A model generated the notes under the pieces. That model was given only the letters and a program-made list of their open reading frames with translations. It searched no databases and had not been told where the DNA came from. From assembly GCA_025449115.1 (NCBI GenBank), contig JAHLKC010000024.1, positions 1-64,000 on the forward strand: DNA of 64,000 bases, in the 5' to 3' direction. A program made the position numbers and the translations under genes. The first letter of the stretch is position 1. The number at the start of each line of letters is the position of its first letter. Of the stretch, positions 45,961 through 58,379 are shown piece after piece. The DNA is from Chytridium lagenaria (taxonomy: Eukaryota; Chytridiomycota; Chytridiomycetes; Chytridiales; Chytridiaceae).

Positions 45961-48049
45961 ATGGCCGTTAACACACTGTCAAAGGTCTCTATCGGTCTCC
46001 TTTCCTTCCTTGGGCTCTTCTCGCTGGCCTTCTTCGTTGCCGCGTTCATCACCCGTGGGCCATAGTAAGTTGATCGATGTTGTTATACTGTTTCGCTTCC
46101 CTTCTATCGCTGTACTGCTTATATCCTCTACATCCATTCCCTCTTTATCGGTTCTCGCTCGCATGTATTTCATAACTAATGAAACCCTTAACGTTGTTTC
46201 CTTATTCTTCTCTCAGCATCGTCTCACCTGGATACTGGTAAGCTTTCTTGTCCCAAAAAGGAACCATCGGAGTCGCTCTAACGTCTACTTTTCATGTTTT
46301 TTTTTAAACAGGTTCCTCTTTGCCACCTTCTGGTCCATCCTCTCCATTATCGCCATCATCCCATGGGTTCGCACTTCCCGTGCCGCTGATCTTCCTGAAT
46401 CTGAAAGGAAGCTCGGTGACGCTTATATGATTGATGAGGACCCTGATCTCAGCATCGGTGCCTTATTAGGTTGTCTTGGGGAAGTTTGTTCGTTGCCGCT
46501 GTCACGGTCATTTGTGGAGTTTGTTCTTTCGGAGGTGAGTTTGTTTATATTCGCCCTTGCCATTATTATCATACTAATCCAACATAAATATATAGGTCTC
46601 CTTGCTGCCAGGAACCCTGAGAAGCCCACTGCCATCGCCGCGCTCATCGTCGCCCTCCTTGCTTCATTCTTCATCTACCTCAAATACAAGACATTTGTGG
46701 AAACAAAGGGACTCACTTTTTCCATTACCGCCTACCAATGGAACAACCAAACCTTCAACTTCATAATGCTCCCTCTCTACGGTATCCTCGGATTCTTCCT
46801 CGTTTTCGTCACTGCAACTGCCACTTACAGGCTGTCTCCCTTGGTTCTGACAACACGCCCTCCCACCCCCTGGAGAATTGCTCGCTGTCGGTGGAAAGTA
46901 TTCCCACAAGTTGCACGTTTACTGTACCGGTGAGAAGCAGAGGCCCACCGACCCTATTATCTGGTTCGAGCACGGTCTCGGTGGACAGAGCATGGACTTC
47001 TCTTGGGTTCAGAAGGATGCCGCTACTTACGGCACGTGCTTGCTCTTACGACCACTCTGGTTTGGGGTACTCTGAGGTGGGTCCCTTCCCAGGACCACCG
47101 AGGCTATTGTTGACGAACTTGACAAGTGAGTTCTTATTTATTTATTGATGGTTCCATCCTTTTTTGGCATTCATACCAACATTTTCTTTACCCTTTCCAG
47201 CCTACTCAAGACCAACAACATCAAGGGTGATCTTTTGATGGTCGGTCACTCCATGGCCGGTCTTAACACCCGTGTTGCCCAGCGCAAGCTCACCGCCAAC
47301 AAGGTCGTCGGTATCGTCCTCGTCGACCCCGTGTCATACCTCGAATACACTATTGTAAGTTCTTAAGACCGTTTTAACATCAAGAATTTTTTTAAAAAAA
47401 CCTCTCCTCTTTCAGTGCGAAGTCGGTAGGAGAACCGCCCTTCCCGCTCTCTACAACCTCGGTGTCCAAATCAACACCTGGGGTCTCGTCAGACTCCTCT
47501 CCTTCACCTCCTTTTTCCCCCAAATCAAAAACATCCGTGCCCTCCCCTCCGAATTCTCCAAACGCTACCTCGCAAACCTCATGTCCACCGCCTCCCAAAT
47601 CGTCCGCAACTCTGAGCAAAGCAACTTCCCCACCTCTTGCGGTCAAACAAAAGAACTCCTCAACCCCCCGTCAATGGAACGTCAACCCTTTGTTGGGTGA
47701 CCTTCCCTTTGGTCTTGTTGTCTGCCAGAGGAGTGACGCCGTCTTCCTGTCACTCTTTACAATGTCTCGAGTAACCAGATTCAGCGTCAACGCGACTGAC
47801 AGTGGACATGTCAGTATCTTGCATCAGGAGAGTGAGGTCAAGATGGTCATTGACGTGACCAGGAGGATCTTCTCGAGGGCTGTTTGGAAGGGACATTTAA
47901 TTTCCATGTATTTTTCTTTCTCTTGTTCTTTCTTTTCTATTACTACTGGTTCACCCCGTTTGGATTGTGTGCATCGACTTTCTTCGTCGCCATCCACCCA
48001 TCCGAACCTTAATTCTAGAATTTGTTATCCACCCCTTCGTCCTTGTTGA
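45961..48049 (+). CDS. Membrane-anchored alpha/beta-hydrolase
   Basis: Starts MAVNTLSKVSIGLLSFLGLF at 45961. Exons up to about 46850 give at least five hydrophobic helices: LFATFWSILSIIAIIPWV, FVAAVTVICGVCSFG (after a frame slip near 46465), AIAALIVALLASFFIYL and FIMLPLYGILGFFLVFVTA. A hydrolase domain follows: DPIIWFEHGLGGQSMDFSWV (oxyanion HG region), YDHSGLGYSE, LLMVGHSMAGLNTRVAQ (nucleophile elbow GHSMAG) and GIVLVDPVSYLEY. NATDSGHVSILHQESE supplies the likely catalytic His. The domain order is known for membrane hydrolases of lipid or ester substrates, but the substrate here is not predictable. The last exon end is uncertain; coding may stop near 47910. Frame slips lie near 46840, 47030 and 47075. 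Confidence 0.72.
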
Positions 48050-48824
48050 CTAAAGTGAGAGGCGAAATCACACGCCCCCAAAAGCCCTTCTTCTGAAAAA
48101 AATGAATGCAGAGTCTCTTTGATTTTCTCATATGTTTTTTCTCTGTCATGGGTATGTTATTACTTTTTGACCTATGTGTATTTGAGAACTCATTTGTGTC
48201 AATGGGTCATAAGTAAACACTGTTCACCACCTATAATCTTGCTTAACTTTGATCGTTTCATGATGCTGCTGATGCATCTAGCTGTAGCATTGCAAAGCTA
48301 GATGCAAGTTGAGCAGCTTAGGATAGCGATGGGTGGAAAGACGCGATGCACTTACCTTGTACGTCCTCGCATTCCATGATGGATACTTAACAACTTTTAC
48401 TATCGTCGAATAGACAGAAACTCGCCATCTTCCAACTCACGTCCCAGCGCAAATTTTAATCTTCCATGGTTTGTTGCCCTAATCTTCCCCTGAAGAGTGC
48501 AATAGAAAGCTGTAGCATTAAGAGTCAGAAATGATGTGAAAGAAATCGGATACAACTAAGTTTGTTTGTTTTGTGTTTTTTTTTTTTTTTTATACATACA
48601 AAGTAAACCATGAAACGCCTCAGAAAACATCGTGATGTTGAAAATGGTGATGTTCAAATAGCTAAAGAACTTTGGCTAGCCGGATAAATAAAACATTTTG
48701 ACTCTATAAACATCTTCAATCAAAATACTTAACTGAATTATTAATCTATAATTATTTTAATTATCAATTATTACTTAATATATTTATTTTGCACAGAGGT
48801 CACATCCAAAACAAGTCTCCATCC
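48050..48824. other. Convergent 3' region with no gene seen
   Basis: Between the convergent hydrolase and GPCR genes. Contains a perfect hairpin at 48273-48306 and a T16-type run near 48578. No gene was found. Confidence 0.55.
48273..48306. repeat. Perfect inverted repeat, 11-bp arms
   Basis: TGCATCTAGCT and AGCTAGATGCA flank a 12-nt loop, in the gap between two convergent genes. Confidence 0.85.
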
Positions 48825-51800
48825 TCAAGCATCGCCCTTCCCCGTCGCCACCACCGCTTTCTTCTCATGCTCCACCCTCACATGCTTCCCCTCCGCCAAC
48901 TGATTCAACACCATCATCCACTCCCTCTTGATCTGCGACGACTCAAACTGCAATGTCACAACGTGTCCCGATTCATTGTTGGTGACGGTTAAAATCGGTG
49001 AGGTGGTGGCTGCCCGACCGCTGTGTCGTTTTGACTGGGGTTGCTGCTCCCTGAACTGGCAGAGGAATCCATCACGGAACTGGTGCCCATGGTCGAGACA
49101 AAGTTCTTGTTGGTGCTGTTGGAGCTGGATTCGGGACTGGAGACGGTGAATTTGGTGAGAGGGAGGACGATCATTTCGGGGATTGGAGCGGGAGCCTGAG
49201 AAAGCAATTTATGTTATTGAGATAAAAAAAATAAAATGCTAAGTTTAAAAATTATAGCGAAAAGAAAGGCAACTATCAAATGGAAACGATGATAAAAAAT
49301 AAAAAACGTAAGAACAACATGGATGGTCAGACATAAAAACACTTGTAAAAAAACTTATGAACAAACCTTTGCCGATGCCGCGACATCCGGACTCAAGATA
49401 AACAACATCCTCAACTCTGGCTGTAAAATCGCCACCTTTGCATTCCAAAACACCACTCCAACCTTCTTTGTCGGAAACACAGTGTTCGCAACCATAGTCG
49501 TCGGACTTGTCTGCAACAACTGCATATAAAGACTATTAATCCCAACCTTCCCATTCTTATCCACAGCCGTAGTACCACCCAGCATGGTCTTGTTGGGACT
49601 CGTGGGAACCCTGATGCTTGTTGTTGACGATTACGGAAGATAGAGTAGAATTTTATTCCGATGAGAGTTGCAAAGGCTGAGGAGGTGATGATGAGGATGG
49701 CCACGGATTTTATAATGTAGATGCCAGAGATTTCGTTGGTGAGGAAGTAGAGGATCGGGATGAAAAGGGAGACGGAGAAGACTGTGGCGGCAACACTGTG
49801 AGATAATAACGGGTTATTAGTTTTAGTGTTTGTTTTTTTTTCTTGTGTAAGCACGTCGAGAAGCTTACAAGTAACCGATAAACTTTGACTCTGAAAATAA
49901 TGCATTCACACTCCTCGTCAAGAAGGCTAGGATACTGAGGATCACCAGAAGTCCTGCGTTGTAGAGATACAGGACCGCCTAGATAAAGTCCATTAGATAA
50001 TTATTGTGTGCAAAAGGAAAGTATACTCACTGTAAACCCAGATTGTACAGCGCTGTTTTTGGATCCGCAGTAGATGAAGTTAAGACCATCTGAACTTCCA
50101 CGGGAAACACGACAGGAACAGGTGGGTCGTAGATCGTCCAGATAATGAGGATTGCAACGTTGGCGCTCGTCGCCGCAACCATGTAGCCAAATAGATCGAC
50201 ATTTGTCATCCGAATCTTCAACGCTCGAGGGCTTTTTAGTTTTAGTGTTAGGATGTTGTAAACCAACCGAATATAAAATAATATTGAATAAATGTAGCAA
50301 AAAAACAAAAGAAAGTACAACTATCTACACCCACTTATTGAAAATTCGAAGAATCCTGAACGTCTTTGAATAAGCATTCCTATAACCACCGAGAACGAAA
50401 TCGGCAACAGCCACACCTCCGCCACACAAGACGCCTTTGATGGCTCAACCGAATAAGTAATGACAGACAACGCTCCCATAATAATCCCCACAGCCGTAAT
50501 CGTCAAAGCAATAGGACTGGAAGCCTTAATCACAGGATCATTGCTGAACAAAAACGTCCCAATAAGTCCCAAAAACGTTATAATCGCTATAAGGCAGCCT
50601 GTCACTACAACGGCGCGGGGGGCATTCATAATCCGGGCCTGGTCTATCGCGCTGACAACGTCCGAGCTTCGCGACGATGCGTCGAGAACACTACGGACGA
50701 GGGTTCCGTTGGAGTTGCCAATCCCGGCTATGAACGCGGATCCACCCAACAACATACCGGAAACAGACGGGTAGGCCTGTGCGACCCACCAAGCGTCACG
50801 TACTTCGGGATGAATGCTCTCCCCTCACATGAAGTAGAATTTACACGAATAGCGTACTGCAACATCATGCAAGACATACAAGTCGCCTGTCCCGCTGTAT
50901 CCTGGAACGTTCCAAAAGATGCCACATCATCGATTCCAACAATGGTTGAAGGAAGGTTCAGGGAGGTTGAGTTTGTGTTTGTTGCGTTGGTGAGGGAGAG
51001 GAAGATGGCGCGTTCGCAGGGGACGCATTGCGAGGATCCAGCGCGAGATTGAGAGGTGCCGGCGGGGCAAGGAGTGCAGGATGAAGAATAGGAGAAAGTT
51101 GTGGAGTAGAAGCCGGGAGCCAGGGGAGGCATTTGCGTTGGGTTTGGTTGAGGTAGTACCCAGGCCCAATTACGGGATATTGTATAGTCGCAGTGCGGGA
51201 GTTTGCGGAGGCCATCAGTGACGAGGTACTGCAATGGTAGGTTGATACATTATGGGAGATGGCAGAGCGAGAAGAAATCAATCACCACAATAAAAGCGAT
51301 GGTTAAACCAAACACAGAAAAAGAGACAAAGCGAATAGCGTAGATGACTCCACGGCTAAGAATCATAAATTAACAACATGAGACTTACGGAAAAACTGTC
51401 GTAGGGATTTCCACCTCCATCAGCCGATGGTACAATCATGACCGACGGAATAAGCTGCATTTTTTCTAATATTACGACCCGACACTAACCGCGACACATA
51501 CTGCGGATTCGAATGTCCGACGGAAACCTCAAATCCCCATCCAGCGCTCTGAGCGTCTGATTCTTCTCCGCCATCAATTTTCGCATCCGTCGGCAACGTC
51601 GTCACCACAAATCTCAAATACGCTGTATCATCATCCAAATCGTTTCCAAGGGATCCCAGTGAGACACGTTGGCGCCATCATTAAACATGATATATTCAAA
51701 TTATACCGCCAATGGGGACGGATGATCGAGAGTATGGGCATTTAGTGTGACGGTGTGGCCTTGACAGATAAATCAAATCCATACGGGCCGAGATCGCCGG

Positions 51801-54282
51801 AAGAGATATGTGCCGTCCGGGTTAATGGTATATGAATCAAAGTTGTGGTACATGTAAAGGCCAGTTTCGTTGCCAGTGAGACGGTTAAACTGCCATCTCG
51901 TAATTGCTGCTGGGTCCGCGGGGCGTTCCAGACTCTGATTCGTCCATTACATACTGTTCCCGTCATGGCGAAATTTAAGTGAATATACGCATTGTAGTGC
52001 GGAGTGCAGAACAAAAAATGTAACTTACCAGTCTCCAAGAACCCGTCAAGTTGAAGGAGGAAGATCAAAACTTTTAATGCAATGTTTCCACCGCTTGCGA
52101 GACAGCCACTCCGTTGATGTACATAGTCTGTGTCCCACCCATTCCGGTTGACACCATCGCGACGTGAGTCCAGATTCCAAACTTACGTCTGAACGAAACA
52201 GATGTTCGACCTGATCCATCAAACTCCCATCTATATTGTACACGGAATAAATAGATGCATAAGAAGGGAGGAAATTAAGAAATGAGTCTAACCCGTAGTC
52301 GACGACAAGGTTTTTGTTGACTTCCGCGTTAAAACGGCCTAAACGTTGAGAACTAAATTCGGTTAAGTCGATGCTGCGGTCATCTTCAGTGCCAACTGTC
52401 CAAAACCTATTATAGATATAAAATTATTGTAAGTATAGGCACTTTAAATAACGCAACAAAAAATCAATCCAAGTCACTCACTCTAAAGTAATCGGAACAT
52501 TATACGTTCCATTTCTCCAGGCGAATTTCGGGATGACGATAGGTCGCTGAGTGACTGATGCAGGTGTGTCTGGGGGTACAATAGCGCCCCCATTATCACC
52601 GATAGTAGGAGCTGCATTTTCAAGATGGTCACAATCACGGGAACATTGACGATTAGACCTCCCAACGCAACGGTGACAGAAAATGTTTGTGCTGGCCACG
52701 AAGTAACCGACAAATTGGCACGATGAGTGACGTAAAGGTTGAACGACGACCCGAGTGCAACGGGTACCGTACCGGACAGCGCATTAAAGGTTTCACCAGT
52801 TGTTGAGGTAGATAAAGTGAGGATAGACGGATCAGGGAGTGATGTGATGGTGTAATTGACTTTTGATGTTGAGCTTAAAAGGTCGAAACTTGCTGTTCTT
52901 GCATCTACAGTGAAGAGAGGGATTGGAACTCTACTCGAATAATCACCAGACTCCTTCATCGTTACTTTGACGAGACTTGTTGAAGTGTTGACTACAGGGG
53001 CTGTTGAAGTGACGAGTTTAGGGATGTTAATTTCGAGTCCGAGAGCACCACCCATCTTGCCGGTTAGACGCTTGGTGGCGGACATGTCGTTTAATATGTA
53101 TCCGTCGGTAATATTCTATACAATCGTTAGGGCATGGTATATGCAATAAATGGTTGAAAGACAGTCAACTCACATTAAAGTCAAAGTACAAAGTGAGCGA
53201 CGGGTCCATAATTTCAGAAGGCAAAAGAGCGCGATTCATACGATTCAAAACCTCTGCAGCCGAGATCGGTCTTCTCCAGGCTCGGAATTCAGCAATCTCC
53301 CCAGTCATTGGGAAGATTGGACTCAGTTGGTTTTTCTTTGCGACATCCTATAATAGTTCAGTAAAATAAATGCTTATAATGAGACATACTGTTGACCAGT
53401 CACGAATACCGATGGTCCATACTGGTGCTGCGTCGAATGGGAGAGGGCAGAAAAGACTAGCTACAGCGATTCCGTTGATGTACGCTGTGACGCCATAATT
53501 GTCATTAACGACAGCAAAATGCTATTTATAGTTTAGTTAACGTGTAACAACACCGCAACATACTATCCATGTGTTGGTAGGTAAAAATATGTATCCAGAA
53601 TTTACAAACGGACTCGTCGTGTCTGACTTTGTAGCCAACCATCCACAAGGCGAAACCCAGTTACCCGCCCTTCAAGATAAAGTACTTTAGTGTTTGTGAC
53701 AAAAAAAAAAAGATGCTCTATCCCGTATAAATTCCAAAACTCACCAGACATAGACTCCCGGCGAAATTTGAATGGTATACATGACCCAAAAGTTGTACTC
53801 CTGCGCCATAGAAAATGTATGCGGGACGTTAACGGGATTCCACATCTCCTCGGGATCAAGCCTAAACCAGAATTCGATGGAAAAATTCGCGCTGGGCTGG
53901 AGAAGTGCGGCGTCATCTAAACAACCTCCTTGTATGTGAATACTACGCATTCATGAGTTAGCCAGGAGCAAAGACTGACACATCGAAACGAGGCTTACAA
54001 GTCACCGTTACTGTAATCCGCATTGGTGATAGGAGAATAGTTCCATTTACGTCCACGCAGCTTGATGCTCGTCCCTGTTCCTCCGGCGGCCAGTCCATGG
54101 GTGACATCTGCGAAAATCGTTTCGAAATTCAGCAATCGAGTCCAAGCAACAGGCAGTGTCGGAAGTTTGAAAGTATAAATCTGTCACGAATGTATGTGGA
54201 GTAATCCTAAAGACAGACTCTCTGACTTACCTGCGATAGCCAGCAAGAAGAGCCCCAACACGAACGCAACTTTAAGTGCCAT
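48825..54282 (-). CDS. Family C-like GPCR with LamG ectodomain and PH-like tail
   Basis: Large minus-strand gene of about 20 exons. MALKVAFVLGLFLLAIA (54282) is a signal peptide. LamG-type domain 1 spans about 54100-53180: NFSIEFWFRLDPEEMWN, HFAVVNDNYGVTAYINGIAV. An Ig/cadherin-like segment (NYTITSLPDPSILTLSTST) follows, then LamG 2 (52500-51650: THVAMVSTGMGGTQTMYING). A Cys-rich ephrin-receptor/GCC-like stretch (CTPCPAGTSQSRAGSSQCVPC) precedes seven TM helices (about 50640-49640): VVVTGCLIAIITFLGLIGTF, PVIKASSPIALTITAVGIIM, SKASCVAEVWLLPISFSVVIG, then RMTNVDLFGYMVAATSANV and IKSVAILIITSSAFATLIG. PVIKASSP and C-x4-WLLPISF are family C hallmarks. A C-terminal segment ending SGHVVTLQFESSQIKREWMM looks like a PH domain. 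No Venus-flytrap domain is visible. Ligand unknown; frame slips near 49612 and 52080. Confidence 0.75.
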
Positions 54283-55264
54283 GAACGATGTGAGAAGGAA
54301 TCTGTTTCGCATCAAAAACACTGCTTTACTTTAAAAGGAGCCGAAATCGACAATACACAGCCCTATAGTTGGCCTTCTTAATATTAAGAGGGAAAATCGC
54401 AAGCTTCTACCGCGCGCCCTCCTCAAACACATCGAGAACAGTAGTTTACTTGTTAAACAATCACATATTCATATGTTGCGACACACACGAGATCGGCGGA
54501 GGCTAGCTGAGCGTGCCGAAACCTTTCAGAATTAAGGCAGATTTGCGGGGATCCTGCGGGTTGATAAGTATTTATTTATAAAGAATCTTATTCTTGAATC
54601 TTCAGTTAAAGAAAAAGAAGAATCGATCGCACACGAATGATCTGCATTTATCCAGGATTTACGTTGGAGAAGAAAAAGAAACGTTTCATTCTTTTGCTTT
54701 ATAACTTGTTTCGAATTGATGGGATCCTAGACGACCAAAGGAAAAATGATTCCTAGACCCTCGTGGCTAAATGGATTGACCAGAGCAAAGCCTTTGGTGC
54801 TCTTGAAACTTTTGAGTGAGACCACTGGAGCTTAACTTTGCGCACGGAAGAGCAATATAAGGATTTGCGGGGTTTGAAATATATATTAGACACCAGAGGG
54901 ATTCCTCATAGTTCATAAGGCTATTGGGATCGACCTCGCTTCGTACGTAGGTACCTTATTAAACGGCATGCATAATGATCTGCGTTTGTTGATCTGTTTT
55001 CACAATTGACTTTATTTTCAACTCGAAGGCTGCATCCAGTTGAGGAAAAAAAATGACAAAGTTTCTAACTCGGCTAAACAAAAGGTGAGGAAGAAGGACG
55101 GCAACGGCAGGATGGAACACATACAAGAGAAAATAAAAAAATACAAATCTGTAAGGAGATGTTGAGGAAGATGATTTCAATGGCTGAGCAAACTAGAAAG
55201 CTAGGAGTAACAAGTTTTCCATGATCAATGTGAGGAAAGCAGAAGAGGCAATATCAGTCAATGC
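54283..55264. other. Intergenic region with no gene seen
   Basis: Lies between the start of the GPCR gene and the 3' end of the carrier gene, both minus strand. It should contain the GPCR promoter. Purine-rich tracts occur near 54605-54690. No coding frame is supported. Confidence 0.5.
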
Positions 55265-56998
55265 TCAGGCTTGTTTGCCATCCTTCTCGGCGTCAGAAGG
55301 GACAATTACGGTGCGTGTGCTGCTTGAATTTTCTGTCTTGTCCCCGGCAACGACCAAGGAAACAAGGGACTCAGGGTCAGCAGTGCTGTCATTGTCAGCA
55401 GGAGGCGCGTTCCTAAACTCCTTTTCGAGCTTGGCCATGAAGACAGTGGCGAGACAGTTACCGAAAACATTGACAAAGGTCCTGCCCATGTCCATGAACC
55501 AGTCCACGCCAAGGATGACGGCAATAGGCTCGGCGGGGATGTTGAAGGTGGTCAACATGTTGGCGAGAACGATGATGGAGGCACTGCGGACACCAGCGAC
55601 ACCCTTGGAGGTGATCATAAGCAAGAGGACCATGACGATCTGTTCAGAAAGGGTCTTGTTGACACCAGTTGCTTGACAACAAAATACAGAGGCAAGAGCG
55701 AGGTAGAGGGTGGAGCCGTCAAGGTTAAACGCGTAACCGAAAGTGAGGGTAAAAACAGTGACCCGTTGGGAAACTCCGTAATCTTGAAGAACTTCAATGG
55801 CACGGGGAAGCGCGGCCTCAGATGTGGCGGTGGAGAAGGCAATCAAGAGAGGCTCACGAATGGTGTAGATGAATTCGATCGGGTTGATGCGTGCGATAAG
55901 GAAGACTGACCCAAAAACGACCACAACGAAGATGAGAAGCGAAATATAAAGGGTGAGGACAAGCTTGCCGAGCGAGGCGAGAATGGCAAGGCCACCGGCC
56001 TTTCCTCCAATAGCTCCGGCGATGGCAAAGCACACACCGATGGGAGCAGTCCAAATCTAATCTCAAAATGGGTCCGTTAGCTCCGGAGCCAAAATGAACG
56101 AACATGGATCATGAACGGAAGAAAAAGCTGCTTTATCACTTACGACTATGTTAACGAAGTGAAACATAACTTTCATGATAGCTGCATTGAAGTCGACGAT
56201 AAGATCTCTGTACCTGGGAGGGGACATGGCAGTAGCACATCCGAAAATGACAGATGCAACAAAAGTTTGGAGGAGCTCGCCTCCAGCAACCTCTGCCCAA
56301 GTCCTTGGAGTAAGGTGACCAATCCAAGCCTCGTAGGAGAAACCAGAGCCATCAACAGGCTTGTAGGTCTCGCGAGGAACAGACTCTCCGGGGCGCATGA
56401 CATTCACCATGACAAGACCAATGACCAAAGCAAGAGTCTGAAGAAGGAAAACAAAAACTTGTCAAGTTGTGGGAACTAAATGGATATTTTAACTGTCGAA
56501 AGTACTTACGGTAACCACTTCAAAGTAGATGAAGGACTTAAGGCCAAGTCTTCCGACGCCCTTGAGATCGCCGTGTCCAGCAATTCCGCACACAAGAGAG
56601 GAGAAAACAAGGGGGAATACGACGAACTGAATGGGACGAAGGAATATGTTGGCGGTGGGCTTGGCACGGACGGAAAAACTCGGGGGCAGCTGAGCCGAGC
56701 CAGATACCGATAACTGTAATAAGGATGTTGACCTTAGAAAACTAACGTTTGCGAAAAAGGAAAAGGTAGTAGTGACGAAAAGGGTGAACTCACGCATGCC
56801 GACCACCATCCAGAAGGATAAAGATGTTACAATAGCCTTCATAATCTTCTTAAAGTCCAAAGGAGCCCTCGCTGCGGGGGCGTCAGCCACATCAAGTGAG
56901 GGCCTAGGCGAAGGTGTGGAGGCGGATGCGGGACTTGCAGTAGGAGCTTCCTCCTTGACGACGTCGACAGACGTTGGGATTGTAACAGCGGCAGTCAT
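55265..56998 (-). CDS. Dicarboxylate/amino-acid:cation symporter (DctA/GltP-like, SLC1 fold)
   Basis: Starts MTAAVTIPTSVDVVKEEAPT at 56998 with a disordered cytosolic N-terminus. Four or five exons encode FLRPIQFVVFPLVFSSLVCG, HGDLKGVGRLGLKSFIYFEV, LALVIGLVMVNVMRPGE and IWTAPIGVCFAIAGAIGGKA. The transport core follows: FSTATSEAALPRAIE (serine-rich hairpin), TFGYAFNLDGSTLYLALA, MITSKGVAGVRSASIIVLAN (second hairpin) and DWFMDMGRTFVNVFGNCLAT. The last supplies the Asp, Arg and Asn residues that bind dicarboxylate substrate and cation. The GHGDLKxVGRxGxKxxIYFEVVTTLAL segment closely follows bacterial DctA. The product is a plasma-membrane carrier for C4-dicarboxylates or acidic amino acids. The splice structure is clean and no frame break is needed. 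Confidence 0.9.
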
Positions 56999-58379
56999 GT
57001 TCGAAATCTTTTCTGGAAAGTGAAATGATAACTAAAGTGACTTTTAATAAAGATAATGAGGCTCTTCTTGTAAAATAGAGAGATGGGATGAAAGACGTGA
57101 AGACGGCGGAGTGTGGCAAGTGGCCTTTTTATGTTTTTGTGGTTCCCACTGTCTTTGGTGTAATGTTTAAAGGTCCGATAGAATTTTTATCTATTAATAA
57201 TATTAATGTTTATGTATTTTACTTTTTTAAAAGCACAAGAAAATGTAAAATTGACGAAAGAGGAGGAAGGAGGAAGTTCAAACAGAAGAATTATTACAAT
57301 TTACGATAAGGCTGAAAGTACCATTTAGAAAAGACTGAACTGTGTGTTCCATCCACTGTGTTTAGCAACAACAGGTGGTGGGGTTTGGTGTGCAGTGTGG
57401 TGTGTACACGAGCCTTTTTCCCCATGCCGTTTCCTCCTCATTTGTGCTCGGCGTCGAGGTATTAAGGATAAGCGCCATACCAAACAAAGGAACAACGTCT
57501 TTTTCGCCTCAAAAGGGGGCATAGCATCGCGGGGTAAACTGGTGGGGGCTGGGGCGGGGGTTTTCTCTTTCTTCCTGGAATTTGTGTAACTATTCCCCAT
57601 TTTTTGGTAACCCACTTTTTTCTTGTACTTGTATTACACAAGAGAGAAGGATTTATTAGTATATATTTATGAATTACTTTATGAGACGTTTTTTTGGTTC
57701 CGAGTTCCTTGTGGAATTGGTGGAAAAGCCGTACAGCTGGCTGCTTCCTTTACTTGTCTTCCATTAGTTAATATTGATTGGTATGTAGTGTTCTTCACCC
57801 CCACCAAAACCCCAAAAGCCCCCTCACCATACCATGAGCCCCCGAATTTATACATAAGAAGAAAGAAATGAGCCTTTCATCTTGTGGTGGCCGATAAAAT
57901 CCCTTCTCCTGCACAGTGCTTAGTTGACTCGTCGACCTCAGTTCACAGTCTATTGGGTTACAAGAAGGCAGGACGACTTGTTATCACGTTGACGGCGTTA
58001 TAGGACGTTTCGTGGCATATCGCGCCACAACGATCCTGACAGCCGTTTATTACTTGTAATCCAGAAATTAGAAAGACAGCAACGGCCATCGACGGACCAC
58101 CAAAGCAACACATGGAGATCAACGACGCCGTGTCTTTTAAAGGGGGGTTATTTGACACTGTTTGTATTCTTTACTCCAATTACAAATCTCTCTGTGACTC
58201 AGGGTTTTATATTATTTTATTTGAAGGCGTAATCATCTATAATTATATTTACATGTCTATATATCAGCAATTGCATAACTTTTTTTTAAGGGACAGCGGT
58301 CAGATGTTGCCACAACACCCTGAGACTTTGTATAACTGATCCAAAATGGTTTGTCACTCATAGTTCAGCTAAGACGTTC
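56999..58379. other. Intergenic region with no gene seen
   Basis: Holds the carrier promoter at its left end and otherwise AT-rich sequence. Open frames are short and unsupported. The right end grades into the retroelement remnant. Confidence 0.5.
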
